Source: Glutinoglossum americanum (lineage: Eukaryota; Ascomycota; Geoglossomycetes; Geoglossales; Geoglossaceae). Taken from it: 64,000 bases of DNA. Both the position numbers and the translations under genes were made by a program. Positions 10,986 through 21,887 of the stretch are shown one piece after another. Positions within the stretch are counted from its first letter, which is position 1; the number at the start of each line of letters is the position of its first letter. The stretch is from positions 1 through 64,000 of the forward strand of contig JAGHQL010000100.1 of the NCBI GenBank assembly GCA_020080175.1. Reading direction: 5' to 3'. Below the pieces are notes generated by a model. It did not search any database and was not told the origin of the DNA. It saw only the letters and a list, made by a program, of their open reading frames with translations.

Positions 10986-12530
10986 ATGCGGTGTCGCCAA
11001 CCAACACCAAGCTCTTCTGACGACAACGATGGGTCAGACATCGAGAGCTGGTCCGATATAGAGGATGAGCAAGAGAAGACCGACGCCGATACCGATCCGA
11101 CGGGCGTTGATCCTGATGTAGAAGGAGGCGACGAGGCAGATCTGGCAGATCTAGCGTTGATCGCTGGAGAGAACAACGCCTACCCGCCAGAGTACTACCT
11201 CAATCAAGAATGACTCCGAGGATGAAGATGAGGACTATAGCGATAATAGCATTCTCCTCCTCGACATGACCGAGGCACAGTGTCTTCCGCAAGTCTATCA
11301 AGACGCTCTATAGGTGGGGGATCTCGCCGGACTAGCAATTACCATCCTCGACCCTCTTGCCGTGGATGAAGAAGCTCGGCGTGCCCACCGGGTTCCCACA
11401 GATTACGTGTCTATATTATCTTCAATACGGCGCGGGCAACGCATTCAACCAGAGCGGTTCGTATCCGATGCCTCCGCATTATCCTTCTCCTGCACTGCAG
11501 CAAGACATGCTAACTATAGACGGGCAGGTGACGTGAGCGATGCGCTACCGAATATGATACTGCAACACGCTAGTATTAACACATTTATCAAGCACTACCT
11601 CCCGCGGCGGGTTACCGCTGATGCCAGGGCTATCGTCTCCGGCTACGAACTTCAGCACGGCCTGATGCGGGCGGCCTGTCGGATGACTCAATGGATCGAC
11701 CCCGACCGGCCGCAAGAACCCACGTTCGAGCAATCCTTGACAGTTAATCTGGATCCCTATATCCGCCGCCTCGTTGCACAGCGAGAGAAGTGGAAGCGCC
11801 GCTTCCAAGGCACAGCGACACAACAGTCAGGGTACCGAACCCTTAGCCGCGAGATCTTTAATGCAAGGCAGTGGTAAAGAGTTGCACTTCTCAAGCAGGT
11901 TCAAGGCCGGTTGGATCTGGAACACCCGGTCAACGAGGTCGAGCTGCAGCTCGTCGGACTCTAGTTCGACCAGGAGGTGAAGACTAACTTGGATGTGGCC
12001 GACGATATGCCCCGGTATAGAGGCGCTTGGTGGAGACGATGATGGCACTCCCGGAAACAACCTTGGAGGAGGAGTTTCGCCGGCGGAACGCTGCTATCAA
12101 CGCCGTTGCTGCCTACTGCAAATTCAGGAAGGGGGAGCTGCTGGCCAACCACGTAGGAGACCGGCCACTAGAACGGCGACTCCGACGCCAGCCAAAGAAA
12201 CACCTCCGCAATTGGTGGCTGCAGCCGCTGAAAAACAGGCGCTGAGTGTAGCTATGCTGTTGGCGTTCCAGGACAAGGGGCCAACCACATGCTTCCTTTG
12301 CTTAGGGGAGCAAAGCTTACCGTTCGAAAATCGCAACAAATCGTTTGCCAACCCAGGAGACTTGACGAAGCACTTCAAGCGGAAGCATCTGTCCAACATC
12401 AAAGAGGAGATCGGATCGGGTACAAAGCCTGTCGAATGTCTCTGCGGCATAAGCCGCATCTCCAGAATCAAGCAGAGAGCATCCATGGAACTGTGTCTGT
12501 GGTGTGCCGAGCGCGTACGACCACATAATT
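10986..12530 (+). pseudogene. DUF3435 (FluG-domain / Starship-captain superfamily) gene relic
   Basis: Remains of a fungal DUF3435 protein, a tyrosine-recombinase superfamily that includes the captains of Starship elements. The acidic N-terminal part (10986-11213) ends with the family signature PPEYYLNQE, and a DYSDNSILLLD segment follows in another frame. The large central part with most recombinase catalytic residues is missing. The 3' part (about 11430-11940) carries YGAGNAFNQSG, then GDVSDALPNMILQHAS, FIKHYLPRRV, MRAACRM and DPDRPQEPT, all typical of the family. Two zinc-finger-like pieces end it: FLCLG with LTKHFKRKHL near 12290-12390 and LQNQAESIHGTVS near 12470. A 187-aa frame survives at 11314-11877. 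There is an internal deletion and at least three frame breaks. I see no terminal repeats or cargo. Confidence 0.75.
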
Positions 12531-12826
12531 CGCTTTGCTCTTATTTTATTTTTCTCTTTTTCTTTCATTCGGTTGTGGAGTATCAAGTATGAATTGGTGC
12601 TAGCACTGTTGTTACCTTTTATCACGTAGCTATTCCTTTTTCGCCAGCTTCTATGCATGTTCAAGAAAACAAAGTCGAATATTCGAACTTGGGTTTCTGC
12701 ATACTTTCTCATGTCATCTCCATGTGCCTCTGTCTCTAGCAATCATCCCGGTCACTTGACAAGTGGGGGATGCCGGCCTAGGCTGCATAGCGCGAGGCGA
12801 CCCCGGTCATTCCATGGTTGTGCTAT

Positions 12827-12855
12827 GATCTCTTGAACGGTCAGTTCAAGAGATC
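12827..12855. repeat. perfect 12-bp inverted repeat
   Basis: GATCTCTTGAAC at 12827-12838, a five-base spacer, then its exact reverse complement at 12844-12855. It sits about 300 bp past the DUF3435 relic. It could be a hairpin, a protein-binding palindrome, or an end of a lost element. Confidence 0.8.
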
Positions 12856-14990
12856 GTTTGGCCATTTTGATATCACGTGAACACGAAACCTATACGTGCT
12901 CTGTCGGGACCGGATTATATTTTTTTTTTCCTCTTCATATTATTATTTCGCGCGAATAGAACCTTTCCTCCTCTCTTTCCTCTCTTTATAATATCAAGCA
13001 AAAGATCGCAGCGTATTTTTACTGTAGTTTTGGCACCTTTCTTGCGCTCGAGCCGGAATATGCCCATCCGTGGCCACCACCTCTGCTTCGCAGTGCGCCG
13101 CGGCCGGTCGACCCAGTACCATTTCTCGATCGTCGTCGACGCCGCGAAAAGCTAAGGGATGGAGGGAGTGACGACCGCAGCAAGAGGGGGGCGCGTGATC
13201 TCGAGATCTCTACCTAGCCGTCTGAGGGCTTCAGACAGACTTGCACATTCCAGGTCTCCCCGTCGTCCTGCGTATCAGCTGTTATGGGTATAGTTGATGC
13301 GGTCCAATTGGCAGATCCTCAGCAGATTCAAGCAGCGCCCTGAGAGGGCCTCGCACCGCCTCGAATCAGCCTAGGGCCGCGCAATCAAAACGAATACGGA
13401 ATGTGCTGCGGCAAGAGGGAAACTCACCAGGGAGCTCCCGACTCGTCATCCGCCAGCGGCACAGCTAGGCGGAAGCCAGCCCGCGTCGTCGCAAGGCATT
13501 TCTGCGACTGGCTGCAACACCTACAGGTCAAGTCTGCGGCATCTGTGCCTCTGAGGGTTCCTGGCATGAGGACCAGTGATGGTGCGACAACGAGGCAGAG
13601 AGCGCTCGGAGCTGGCTCAGCTCGTATCTCGGCCAATGCGAGGTAGATCTGAGGTCATCGGCGTCGCAGAGGGTCCGTAGCATCAAATTAGGAGGGACCA
13701 TCGGGGGGATCCTGCTCGATGCATGAATCTCAGCTGTGGCGTGGCCGACCGGGCGAGCCTGGGCTAGGCAGAAGGGCCAGAAAACGAGGCGCCTGCAGGA
13801 GTGGAGAAGGCGGGCCAAGCGTCGCTAGGGGGAGGGTTTTTGGGTTGGAAAGGAAAGGAGGGAAAGGAGAGAGCGATGGACGTCGCGCGAGCCTTATACC
13901 CCGCGAAAGCGGCGGAGGGCCCGTGCGCGCGCCTTGCCCGATGCGGCGGCGGCGGTTTCCCGATGCGCATTTGCCGTCTAGTCTTTTACCATTTCTTTTA
14001 CCATCATAACTTAATAAATTATCTTGATCTGGCGGCGCAATCGCCTTCCAAGGCTTGGCCCATTGAGCATCTTCGTCTTTGCCCCATTAGAGGCAGTTTC
14101 CACCCAAACCAATCATATCGCCTCATACATGTACCCGTATCCACGAGAAAGGTGCAGTGATGATAGCTGATCTTTGTCCGGATGAAGAGCCGCCACTGCA
14201 CCGTTTATCTAAAAATGATACTACCTAGACGGGAGGCTAAAACTACAGTATAATTACCCTGGATGGATGTGGGGCCTGGAAGACGTTGTGTTTATGAGGC
14301 TTCCCGTTCCAGCCGGTTTTGTCAATGAGATTATGATGAGATAAGCCCGAAACAAATGCCCTGATCGATATACATCTACATACACACGGACCTAGATTTA
14401 AAAAAAAAAAAAAAAAGAGCCATTCGTTAAGCATCCGCGTAAAACTTTTCCCGTATTTAAAAATTACAATTAAACCAAAAAAAACCCGAAACAAAAGAAA
14501 CACGGAAAACACCACCTCCAGCTCTCCGCCCCTCTATCGAAGCGACTCCATCGAAAGGCGTGCAATAAAGGGACATGTAAATGGGCCAGGAAAAAGAGTA
14601 AAAACACCACCGCTATGATGTAGATATATCCTACAGAGATACCGAGACCCGGATACCGAAGCCCACTGTTAATGATCGATTCGGATTTTCGAAAGTAGGG
14701 GAAGTGGTCGTAGCCATGTGTCGCATCTGTAATGTTGTATGAGTACATGTCGTGAGCGTGAGGAGGGCATGAATAGAGAATGTGGCTGGCTTAGATGACC
14801 CTTCCGCGATGGATTCTGCTCGTTGTCCCCCCCGAGAGTATTAACTAGCTAGGTTTGGAGATTGTCGTTGCTACGCTAGTGTCACTGTTGCAGCGACTCC
14901 GGTTACGCTATCTCCACACTCTCCAATTCGTCAAGCCCAAGCCGTTATGGGAGACCACATCGCCAATGCCGTTACGATTGCCGTTAGCGG
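12856..14990. other. intergenic with GC-rich block
   Basis: About 13050-13950 is clearly richer in G and C than its flanks. It has medium open frames on both strands (for example 13401-13646 plus, 13528-13818 minus), and none resembles a family I know. 14400-14520 has an A-rich run. It could contain an old repeat or a decayed gene. Nothing firm. Confidence 0.5.
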
Positions 14991-17132
14991 CTACTGATGC
15001 ATTGCATCCTCTATGGCGCTGGTGCCTTCCGGCGTGGCGGTGACGGCGGTGACGGCATCAACCTTGGCGATGACTCCCCTACTTATTGCGCTGATTCCGC
15101 TTATTATCTGATCGATACGCTGGCCTTCGGTTTTAAGTTCCTGTAGAGTGCGATCTAAGTCGTTGATTTTTTGGCGCAGGCGTACGATCTCTTCTCGTAG
15201 GTCGTCGGGGTTGGTGGACAGGATGATATCACCGGGGACGAATGTTAATGTTAGGATGCTAGCGCGGTGGTCTGGCAAGCCTCCTGTGGGGGAGTCTGAT
15301 GGGTTTTGCGATTTGCGAAGTAGTCCTGAACTGTTCTCAAGGGCGTGTGGTTTCTTGCTGCCGACAAAGCCTTCTTCCTTTTCTATCTCTAACTGTTTGA
15401 TTCGCCGCTCCATCTCCTCCTTCTGTCGCTCCCATTCCTCCTTCTCAGCCCTCCATTTTTTCCAGTCCGACAGGCTCTTCAATTCCAAGCGGCTAGCCTG
15501 CTGTAAGATGCTGGTGTACTGCCCTCCATTGGCAATGCTTAATTTGTTCGCGGCGTCCCTTTGCTCGAGAAGCTCTTCAACCTGTTTCTCAAAACCCTCG
15601 CACTGAGCCTGCAGTCTATTGCGCTCCTCAGTGAGGTTGTTGATTTCGGTGTCCGAAACTTGGAATTTCTTCTCCAGCGTCCCACAGCGGAGTTGCGACC
15701 GCTGATATGCCGATAGGAGGTGGTTGTACTCCGCCTGCAGAGTCTGGAGCGCAATAGCCTTGGTGCCTACTTGATGCTGTAAATCCTGCAAGTGGGCAGT
15801 GAGAGCTGCATGTGACGGTTGTGACTGCGGTTGCGACGACGGAGATATAGGCGGGAGCATATGATTGCCTGTGAAACCCAGCGATGAGGCTGACGAAAAT
15901 GCCCGCACGTTGGGTAGTGGTGGCTGCATCGGCGAGGGAAAGTACCCCGAGCTTGGTGACTGGGACACAGAACTTTGAGGCTGGGCAATCGTGACGTCGC
16001 TGACGAACGACCTTCTTCGGCGTTCTCGTAGAGATGGCAACGGTGTTGACTCTGGCGCCCTGGAGCTCTCATCAATTGATAATTGTTGCGCTCGTTTCAA
16101 AGAGTCATCTCGTTCTTTTTCGACGTCTTGCCTCTTCATAATTTCCATCTGAGGTGACGCGGATCCTGACACCGCCTGAAGTTGTAGTGCATTCCCATAA
16201 GTAGTCGTTGGATAGGATTGCGGTGTTCGCGTTATCGCACCTCTGTGAACCATCCCTCTTAATTGTAAAATGTTCAGGATCGACTCCAGAGACCTTGTTA
16301 CCTTAGCTTCGGGCTTCTACAAAAAAAAAGAGAAGAAATTCGTTAGCTGTCAGTGCTACACAGCAAACTGGAGCGACTGCAAGTGAAGAGACAAGGGAAA
16401 CTTGCCGGTATGGAGTTCAAGAGCTCCGTCCTAAGCTGCATGAAGCCCGAAGATAACTCTCTGAGCACCTGTCGAACCTGTTTACAATCCTCACACTCTT
16501 GCGGAGCTTCTCCACCACCGTTACCTCCTTCATAGGTCATCGGCTCAATAGGGCGGTGTCCTGAACTGTGCTCTGTCACGTCTGGATCAGAGACAGTGCT
16601 ACCTTGTGCTGTGGATGGCCCTCTGTTCCCATCATCCGGTAAAGGCGGGGAAACTAACGTGATATCTCAGAAGCTCTTCATGCAACCTTTACCCCGATGT
16701 GAAGGGACTATAAATACCGGCCTGTAGCAACGCAACCCCCGTCAAAGATGCTTCGTTGCGCGGCGAAACGACGCGGGTGGCATGACTCGATTGCTCATAG
16801 CCGTACCCCGTTCGGTGTCGTTTGGCGGAGTTAGAGTATGGCGACGCCGGTCTCTGAGTGGTTTCTACAGTAGGCTCTGGTTTGAGAGGGAGCGCTGCTT
16901 TGTGAACGGTGGATGACATGGGAGACGAAGCATTGCCTAGAATGGGAGGGAGCTTCCTGCTATCTGGCGAGGACGAGGAAGGCGTGCCGCTCTGCTGTGG
17001 TGGAGGTGGAGGCGGAGGCGGAGGCGGAGGCGGAGGTATAGAGGGACCCAGAGTCGATGGTGGATACCATGGCGGTGCTTGCTGGACCTTGTCTTCCCAT
17101 GGCCTCTTCTTCCAATTGCTGTCGGCGTCCAT
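14991..17132 (-). CDS. Pro-rich coiled-coil protein of unknown function
   Basis: Not recognised. Three exons join in frame to about 662 aa: 17132-16718, 16653-16406 and 16316-14991. The N-terminus (MDADSNWKKRPWEDK) leads into a 13-Pro run and a Ser/Pro-rich basic stretch. Exon 2 has a possible metal-binding ECEDCKQVR pair and an amphipathic helix. Exon 3 has a Ser/Gln-rich linker, then a long coiled coil from about residue 375 (LQDLQHQVGTKAIALQTLQ, LEKKF, WERQKEEMERRIKQLE) and a last helix near the C-terminus. The second intron (16317-16405) starts GCAAGT and ends TAG. It is a consensus-like GC-AG intron, the only splice that keeps the frame into KPEAKV. The start was taken at MDADSN; 12 more residues are open upstream. 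A nuclear scaffold or regulator is possible from the composition, no more. Confidence 0.7.
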
Positions 17133-18693
17133 TACTCTTGAACAGCATCTCAGGCTCTGCACCACCATCTACCGAGCATTCGTGATATTCTGACCAGCTC
17201 TAAGCAGCCTCTTTTGCGGCACGAACGGCGATCAATCCCAGTTGAGCTGGTTTGGAAATAGCAGAAAAGGCCAGTCTGCCCAACAAGAGAGCACCTCGCT
17301 GTTTTTGGGGGACTCGCAGTTGCCAATCACAGAATATGTAATCGCGTGCGCAGAGTCCCAACACGCAAAGAGAGAACCATTCAAGCAGTCGATCGGCAGC
17401 GCAAGTTCAACGAGGCATCACATTATTTCTAGGGGTCTGGTTGGCCGACGAAACTAGACCGGGGGACCGTTTTGGGGGCTGACAGCGCAGATAACATACA
17501 TAAGAATGGATAACCTCAGCAATCATTAGGCCGTCGAGGGATGAGTCGGGGGATAATGGGATAATTTCGTTCATAAAGACACCCCCTTCGTGCTAGCCAG
17601 GACCAGGATTGGCTGGCCTGCTGGTCACGCTGAGTGTACGGGGTATAAGCCTCGACAGCACTTGTTTCGTGCAAGCCTCTTGAGGCTGCTTGGATTACAA
17701 AGAAAGATTTGTCAGGGCGCAGGTTTCGGCATTTCAAGTACGTACTTGCCATGCCATGTAAGTACCCTTGGCAACGTATCCCGAGCCTCAATCCTGCCCT
17801 CTGTACGACGAAGCACAGGGACGAAGCACAGGGACGAAGCACAGGGACGAAGCACAGGGACTTTTCCGACGGGTCGCGCATCGTCGTTTAAAGTTAGACC
17901 GTATTACCTGCTCCATTACGGCGCTCTACGGGGTTGATGGTTCCACAGCCAGATCGGGCCACTAACCCCAAGCTATGCTACGTCGTACGTTTCTCGTACT
18001 CGTTAGCCTGGGGGTGACTCTCCCACGCGGGAGGACGTCGAACGCATGTACGATGTAATCTTAACGCGCCGTTTTGGCATCCCAGAGCTGTTCTACCGGA
18101 GCGCAGCGGCCTAGATTGCCTCTGTCGGTACGAGCAGCTCTGGCGATCGAGGGGCTTGGTGCTGGTACCGGTGGCGCAGTTCAGACCTCGTACACCGGCC
18201 AATGGGTGCCGGAATGGCGATGATTACTATATCGTTACGTAAGACCACCCGGGTTGGCTAGAAACAACGTGAAGTGGTGCGGCATCCCAGGAATGGATGT
18301 TAGCTCGGTGAAGTGAGACCAATGCCGCTTTGCTTGCTGGCATTTTCCGCAGTGGCGTCATACGAACAATCTCCAAGCGCTAGGCTCGTCGATCCTCTGC
18401 ATAAGTAAACCGGCAAGGCGTCCCGCTCCACAACGCTATTTGCGCATGGATTGTAGAGTCTGAGCGGACGGTCTCCGCATTACATAAGCCCCTCACTAAT
18501 CCCCGCGGAGGAACTCGGCCCTAGGATAGGACGGCAATTTTCTTCGAATTCATCAATTGCGGCGTGAGGCCGCATGCGCCCGCTCCTGTCCTCTCGAAAC
18601 CGACGACTTGTTTGCTAGTAAAACGTCCGTGCTTGGTGCCCCGGAGATGCCTCGCATGCCGGTACGTGCTATGCATGTAGTACATAAAATTCA
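17133..18693. other. intergenic
   Basis: No supported gene between the two unknown-function genes. It holds one 13-bp minisatellite (17808-17859) and otherwise unremarkable unique-looking sequence with short frames. Confidence 0.6.
17808..17859. repeat. 13-bp tandem repeat, 4 exact copies
   Basis: The unit ACGAAGCACAGGG is repeated four times without change. Because 13 is not a multiple of three the array shifts frame each unit, so it is unlikely to be coding. Confidence 0.95.
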
Positions 18694-20827
18694 TCATGGG
18701 ATTCTCCATATTCCCTGTTTGCTCGCGCTTGTCCTTCCTTCCTCTGTTAAGGCCGAGTCTGCCTCAACGGTCTCCTCAGCCGAGAGTTCCGCTGCTATTT
18801 CAGAAACCCAGCGCGATTCACGAGCTACAATTTCACATTCCATACCCCGCATCATTTCCAGCTCCTGCAACATCCCTTCCGTTAGGCACCTGCAGTGGGC
18901 CACAACAAGCGCCAAGCTCGACCCTGCAGGACTAGATCCCATGTTGTCAAGATCCTGGAGCCAGAGTCCCAGTTTTCGGGACAAACTAGTGATTTCATCC
19001 CTCCATCCGTCTCCAAGGCATTCGACAAACTCTAGTTCACCTCTGCTGTTAAAGGCTTTGCCGTCGCAGTCGCGAGCTTCCCATATTTGCTCTACCCATT
19101 CAATCCATCGTTCAAAGCCTCTTGCAAGGCGAATGTATTTGCCTCCAGCACCTGTGGCATTCACAATCTCTGGAATGACTGACCCTAGCACTTGAATTCG
19201 CTCCCCTAAGACCTGACCAGCTCCGCCCTCGTGGGCGAACTCTTTGAGCGCGCAGAGGTTCAATTGAGCTTGCGTTTTCCTCTCGAGGACGGCCATCTTG
19301 CGGTATCTCTGAGCGACATCCTCAAATCTCTTTCGGAGTTTGGTCTCAGCGCTTTGCCGCCACGCGTGCGAGACTTTGGTTGACGATTGGTGCAGAATGT
19401 GTAATTGAAGTAGTTCCGTCTGTGATCGAGCCGTTTCTGCGGATATTAGTTCGCTGTTGGGCTGTTTCCCTGCTGTGGTTAGGTTGAAAGATGTGGGAAC
19501 CTTCAATGCCTTCTTGGGAGTGAAATGCTGCTGTAATGTGGAAAATGCAGGCTTCTTTTGTTCCGCAACGGCGACATTTACCCCCCGGGTGGATGCAAGG
19601 GCATTGCCGGGTGGCGGCATGATCTCCTTGCGCTCCAGTTCTTTGGGCTTGCCAGAGAATGCAGTCCGTGCAGATCTTGCACTTGGAGTGCGTCTATGGC
19701 TAACATTTGTCGGGTGTTGCCGTTTTGCGTCAGACTTCTTTGATAACGCATGCTCGGTGCTGCTAGCAGATGTGGATGAACCAGGCCGGTTTTCCAGAGC
19801 AAATTCTCTCCCAGTATTCAAAACCATGGATCGCGGCCTCGCCGTCGCGGCACCCATACCCGTAGGGATCGAAAATCCCGGCTTGTTGTTAGGGTCGCGC
19901 GGTGCACTTGTCGACGGTGTTGCAGCTAGGTATGTAGTCGGCCGCCGTATAGGCCGTGCCTGATCAGATGTGGCTGGCCTCACGATAATTTCGCGACTTC
20001 CTATTACTCTAGTCTCGGAGGATGCGGGTTCGGATGTCAGCACGGCTGCAGTTGATAGAGTTCTAGTTAGTGGTGGGTTTCGCGACTTAGAGATGCTGTC
20101 CTCAGTGGGTAATAAATCCGCGGCCATCTCTGACTGCTTCATGGTCGTGTCCTGCCTTGAAGTAGTTTCCGAACCAGTGTTGATCCTAGTTGGGTTCGAA
20201 GAATTATTAGACGATGGATCTGTTTTATTACTTTGGCAAATTGTAAACCCCAACAGCGATGGATTCTTCGTGTTATCCGCGGCGTTGCGATTGCCGAGTG
20301 CTAGCGAAATCCTCTCATTGTATAATCCGTCCGCCTCTTCATTAATTCGTCCATGCTCACGTTTCCCGGCTTCTAAAACAGCCGCCAACCCTTTGGTTGG
20401 CGATAGCTGTGGTAGCATGCTCCTCCTCTTCGCCCCACCGATGCCACATCCATCCCCATGCAGCCTCCTCGGTGCTGGCAAACGACTCGGCGAGCCAGAA
20501 GCATCATTGGAGGATTTCGGAATGGAGTTTCGGTCCACGGGGTCCTCTGCTGCGATCACGCTCGAGTTCTGCTTTATCACAATCGTTCTAAGCGGAGCTC
20601 GAAGCTACAGTTAGCCAAGGGACAAACCTGAGCTCGGGCATCCGAATTGAGGGACACCGGTCTTGCAAGCTTACTCGCTGCAGGCTGGCGAAGTGCGCGA
20701 GGTTGTTGCATGGTAAGGATGCATTTATCATGCGTCGTCGATGAACGGAGACAATACGTTTAGGATGTGGAGTAGCTCGACCTGTTTCTTGGCCCGAATT
20801 GGAAGTTACCTGTGTGCCAAGATGCAC
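18694..20827 (-). CDS. conserved-looking fungal protein, function unknown
   Basis: Not recognised. The main exon 20604-18694 is one open frame of 636 codons. The N-terminal two thirds are low-complexity Ser/Thr/Pro-rich and basic (SPSRLPAPRRL, QLSPTKGLAAVLEAGKREH). A compact segment follows from about FSTLQQHFTPKKALK, then an all-helical C-terminal domain (LQLHILHQSS, AWRQSAETKLRKRF, FERWIEWVEQIWEARD). I join exon 1 (20827-20675) over a 70-nt GTAAGC...TAG intron, which is in frame and gives 687 aa. An alternative exon in another frame starts MQQPRALRQPA at 20710 and would join to the same acceptor, but only over a 23-nt gap, too short for normal splicing. The SPTK and basic patches recall cytoskeletal or kinetochore proteins, but I see no diagnostic domain. 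Confidence 0.65.
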
Positions 20828-21098
20828 GTGATCTTGACTTGGAAATTTGAGCGAAAGTTAAGAATGTCAAACTGAGCCTACGTGAGTTCGGTCCTCTATC
20901 TAACAAGAGCCTCCATAATAGAGCAGCATATTTAGAAGTGCCATGAAAGAAACAGAATCGCCGTCGCACCGCCATACCCCATACCCCTACCCCCAAGCCG
21001 TGATAACCTTGATGAGGCTTGCGTCAAGTCGAGAACGAAATTTGGATCATGCATGATCCCGATGATATGCAGCGACCTCTTCGATACCGATATCTGAA

Positions 21099-21887
21099 CT
21101 ACAGGCTGCCCTTACGCGGATAGCTCACGCCTGCGGCAGCGCTCTGATCGGTAAACCAACTAACCCTCTCTCCACCACCTTCATTCACCAACCCACAAGG
21201 GAGCCCTTGCCCTTCCTCCTTGTCGAATATTTCCTTCAATATGTCCTCCTTATTCCCTCCGGTAGCCACGAATGCGATGCGCAAACCGTGTGTGACAACC
21301 GGTAACGTCAATGTAATTCTCTGGGGCGGCGGCTTTGGCGAGTCGAAAATCGGTACCACCCAGGCGTCTGCCTCACGGAGGAGCTCATGCTGCGGGAAAA
21401 GCGAGCAGGTGTGTCCGTCGGGACCGCATCCTAGAAGGAGAAGATCGAACAGGGGGAGTCTGACAGAGTCCTTGGCCGCGAATGAGCCCACGAGGACTTG
21501 TTCGTACTGATCGGCCAGCTCTTGGACATCATCAACATATTGTTCATGGATGGTGTGGACTTTAGGTTTCGGCGCGTCGGCGGGTAACTTGTCCAAAAGC
21601 TCTTCCTTCAGAAGTCTGTAGTTGCTGTCCGCACCATCCAAGGGCACCGCTCGCTCATCCGCGAAGAAAATCTCCCATCTGCCCCATTGGATGGTATCCC
21701 CATGCGTATTGCCTTGAGGCAGAAGAGCCTTCGCCAAAATGTTGGGAAGAGAACCGCCAGACACGGCAACTTTAAACACGTTATGGCGTTCCAGGCCAGC
21801 CTTCTGCGCGTTGAGGATGTACGATCGTAGCGAGGCTGTGAGCGCTTCAATATCTGAGAACGAGTACAAGGTGGGTTGCCCGCCCAT
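21099..21887 (-). CDS. 6-phosphogluconolactonase
   Basis: Hydrolyses 6-phosphogluconolactone to 6-phosphogluconate, the second step of the oxidative pentose phosphate pathway, in the cytosol. It is a single exon of 262 aa, the usual length for the Sol/DevB family. Diagnostic blocks are present in order: the phosphate-binding VAVSGGSLPNIL near residue 42, WEIFFADERAVP near 72 with SNYRLLKEELL after it, LLLLGCGPDGHTCSLFP near 152, and RITLTLPVV near 192. The upstream interval contains no other exon that joins in frame, so the Met before GGQPTLYSFSD is taken as start. Confidence 0.93.
   Translation of the reverse strand: MGGQPTLYSFSDIEALTASLRSYILNAQKAGLERHNVFKVAVSGGSLPNILAKALLPQGNTHGDTIQWGRWEIFFADERAVPLDGADSNYRLLKEELLDKLPADAPKPKVHTIHEQYVDDVQELADQYEQVLVGSFAAKDSVRLPLFDLLLLGCGPDGHTCSLFPQHELLREADAWVVPIFDSPKPPPQRITLTLPVVTHGLRIAFVATGGNKEDILKEIFDKEEGQGLPCGLVNEGGGERVSWFTDQSAAAGVSYPRKGSL

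Noticed and set aside
10986-12530. Whole Starship element
   Set aside because: Only a captain-superfamily relic is seen; neighbouring genes are ordinary core genes and no element ends or direct repeats were found.
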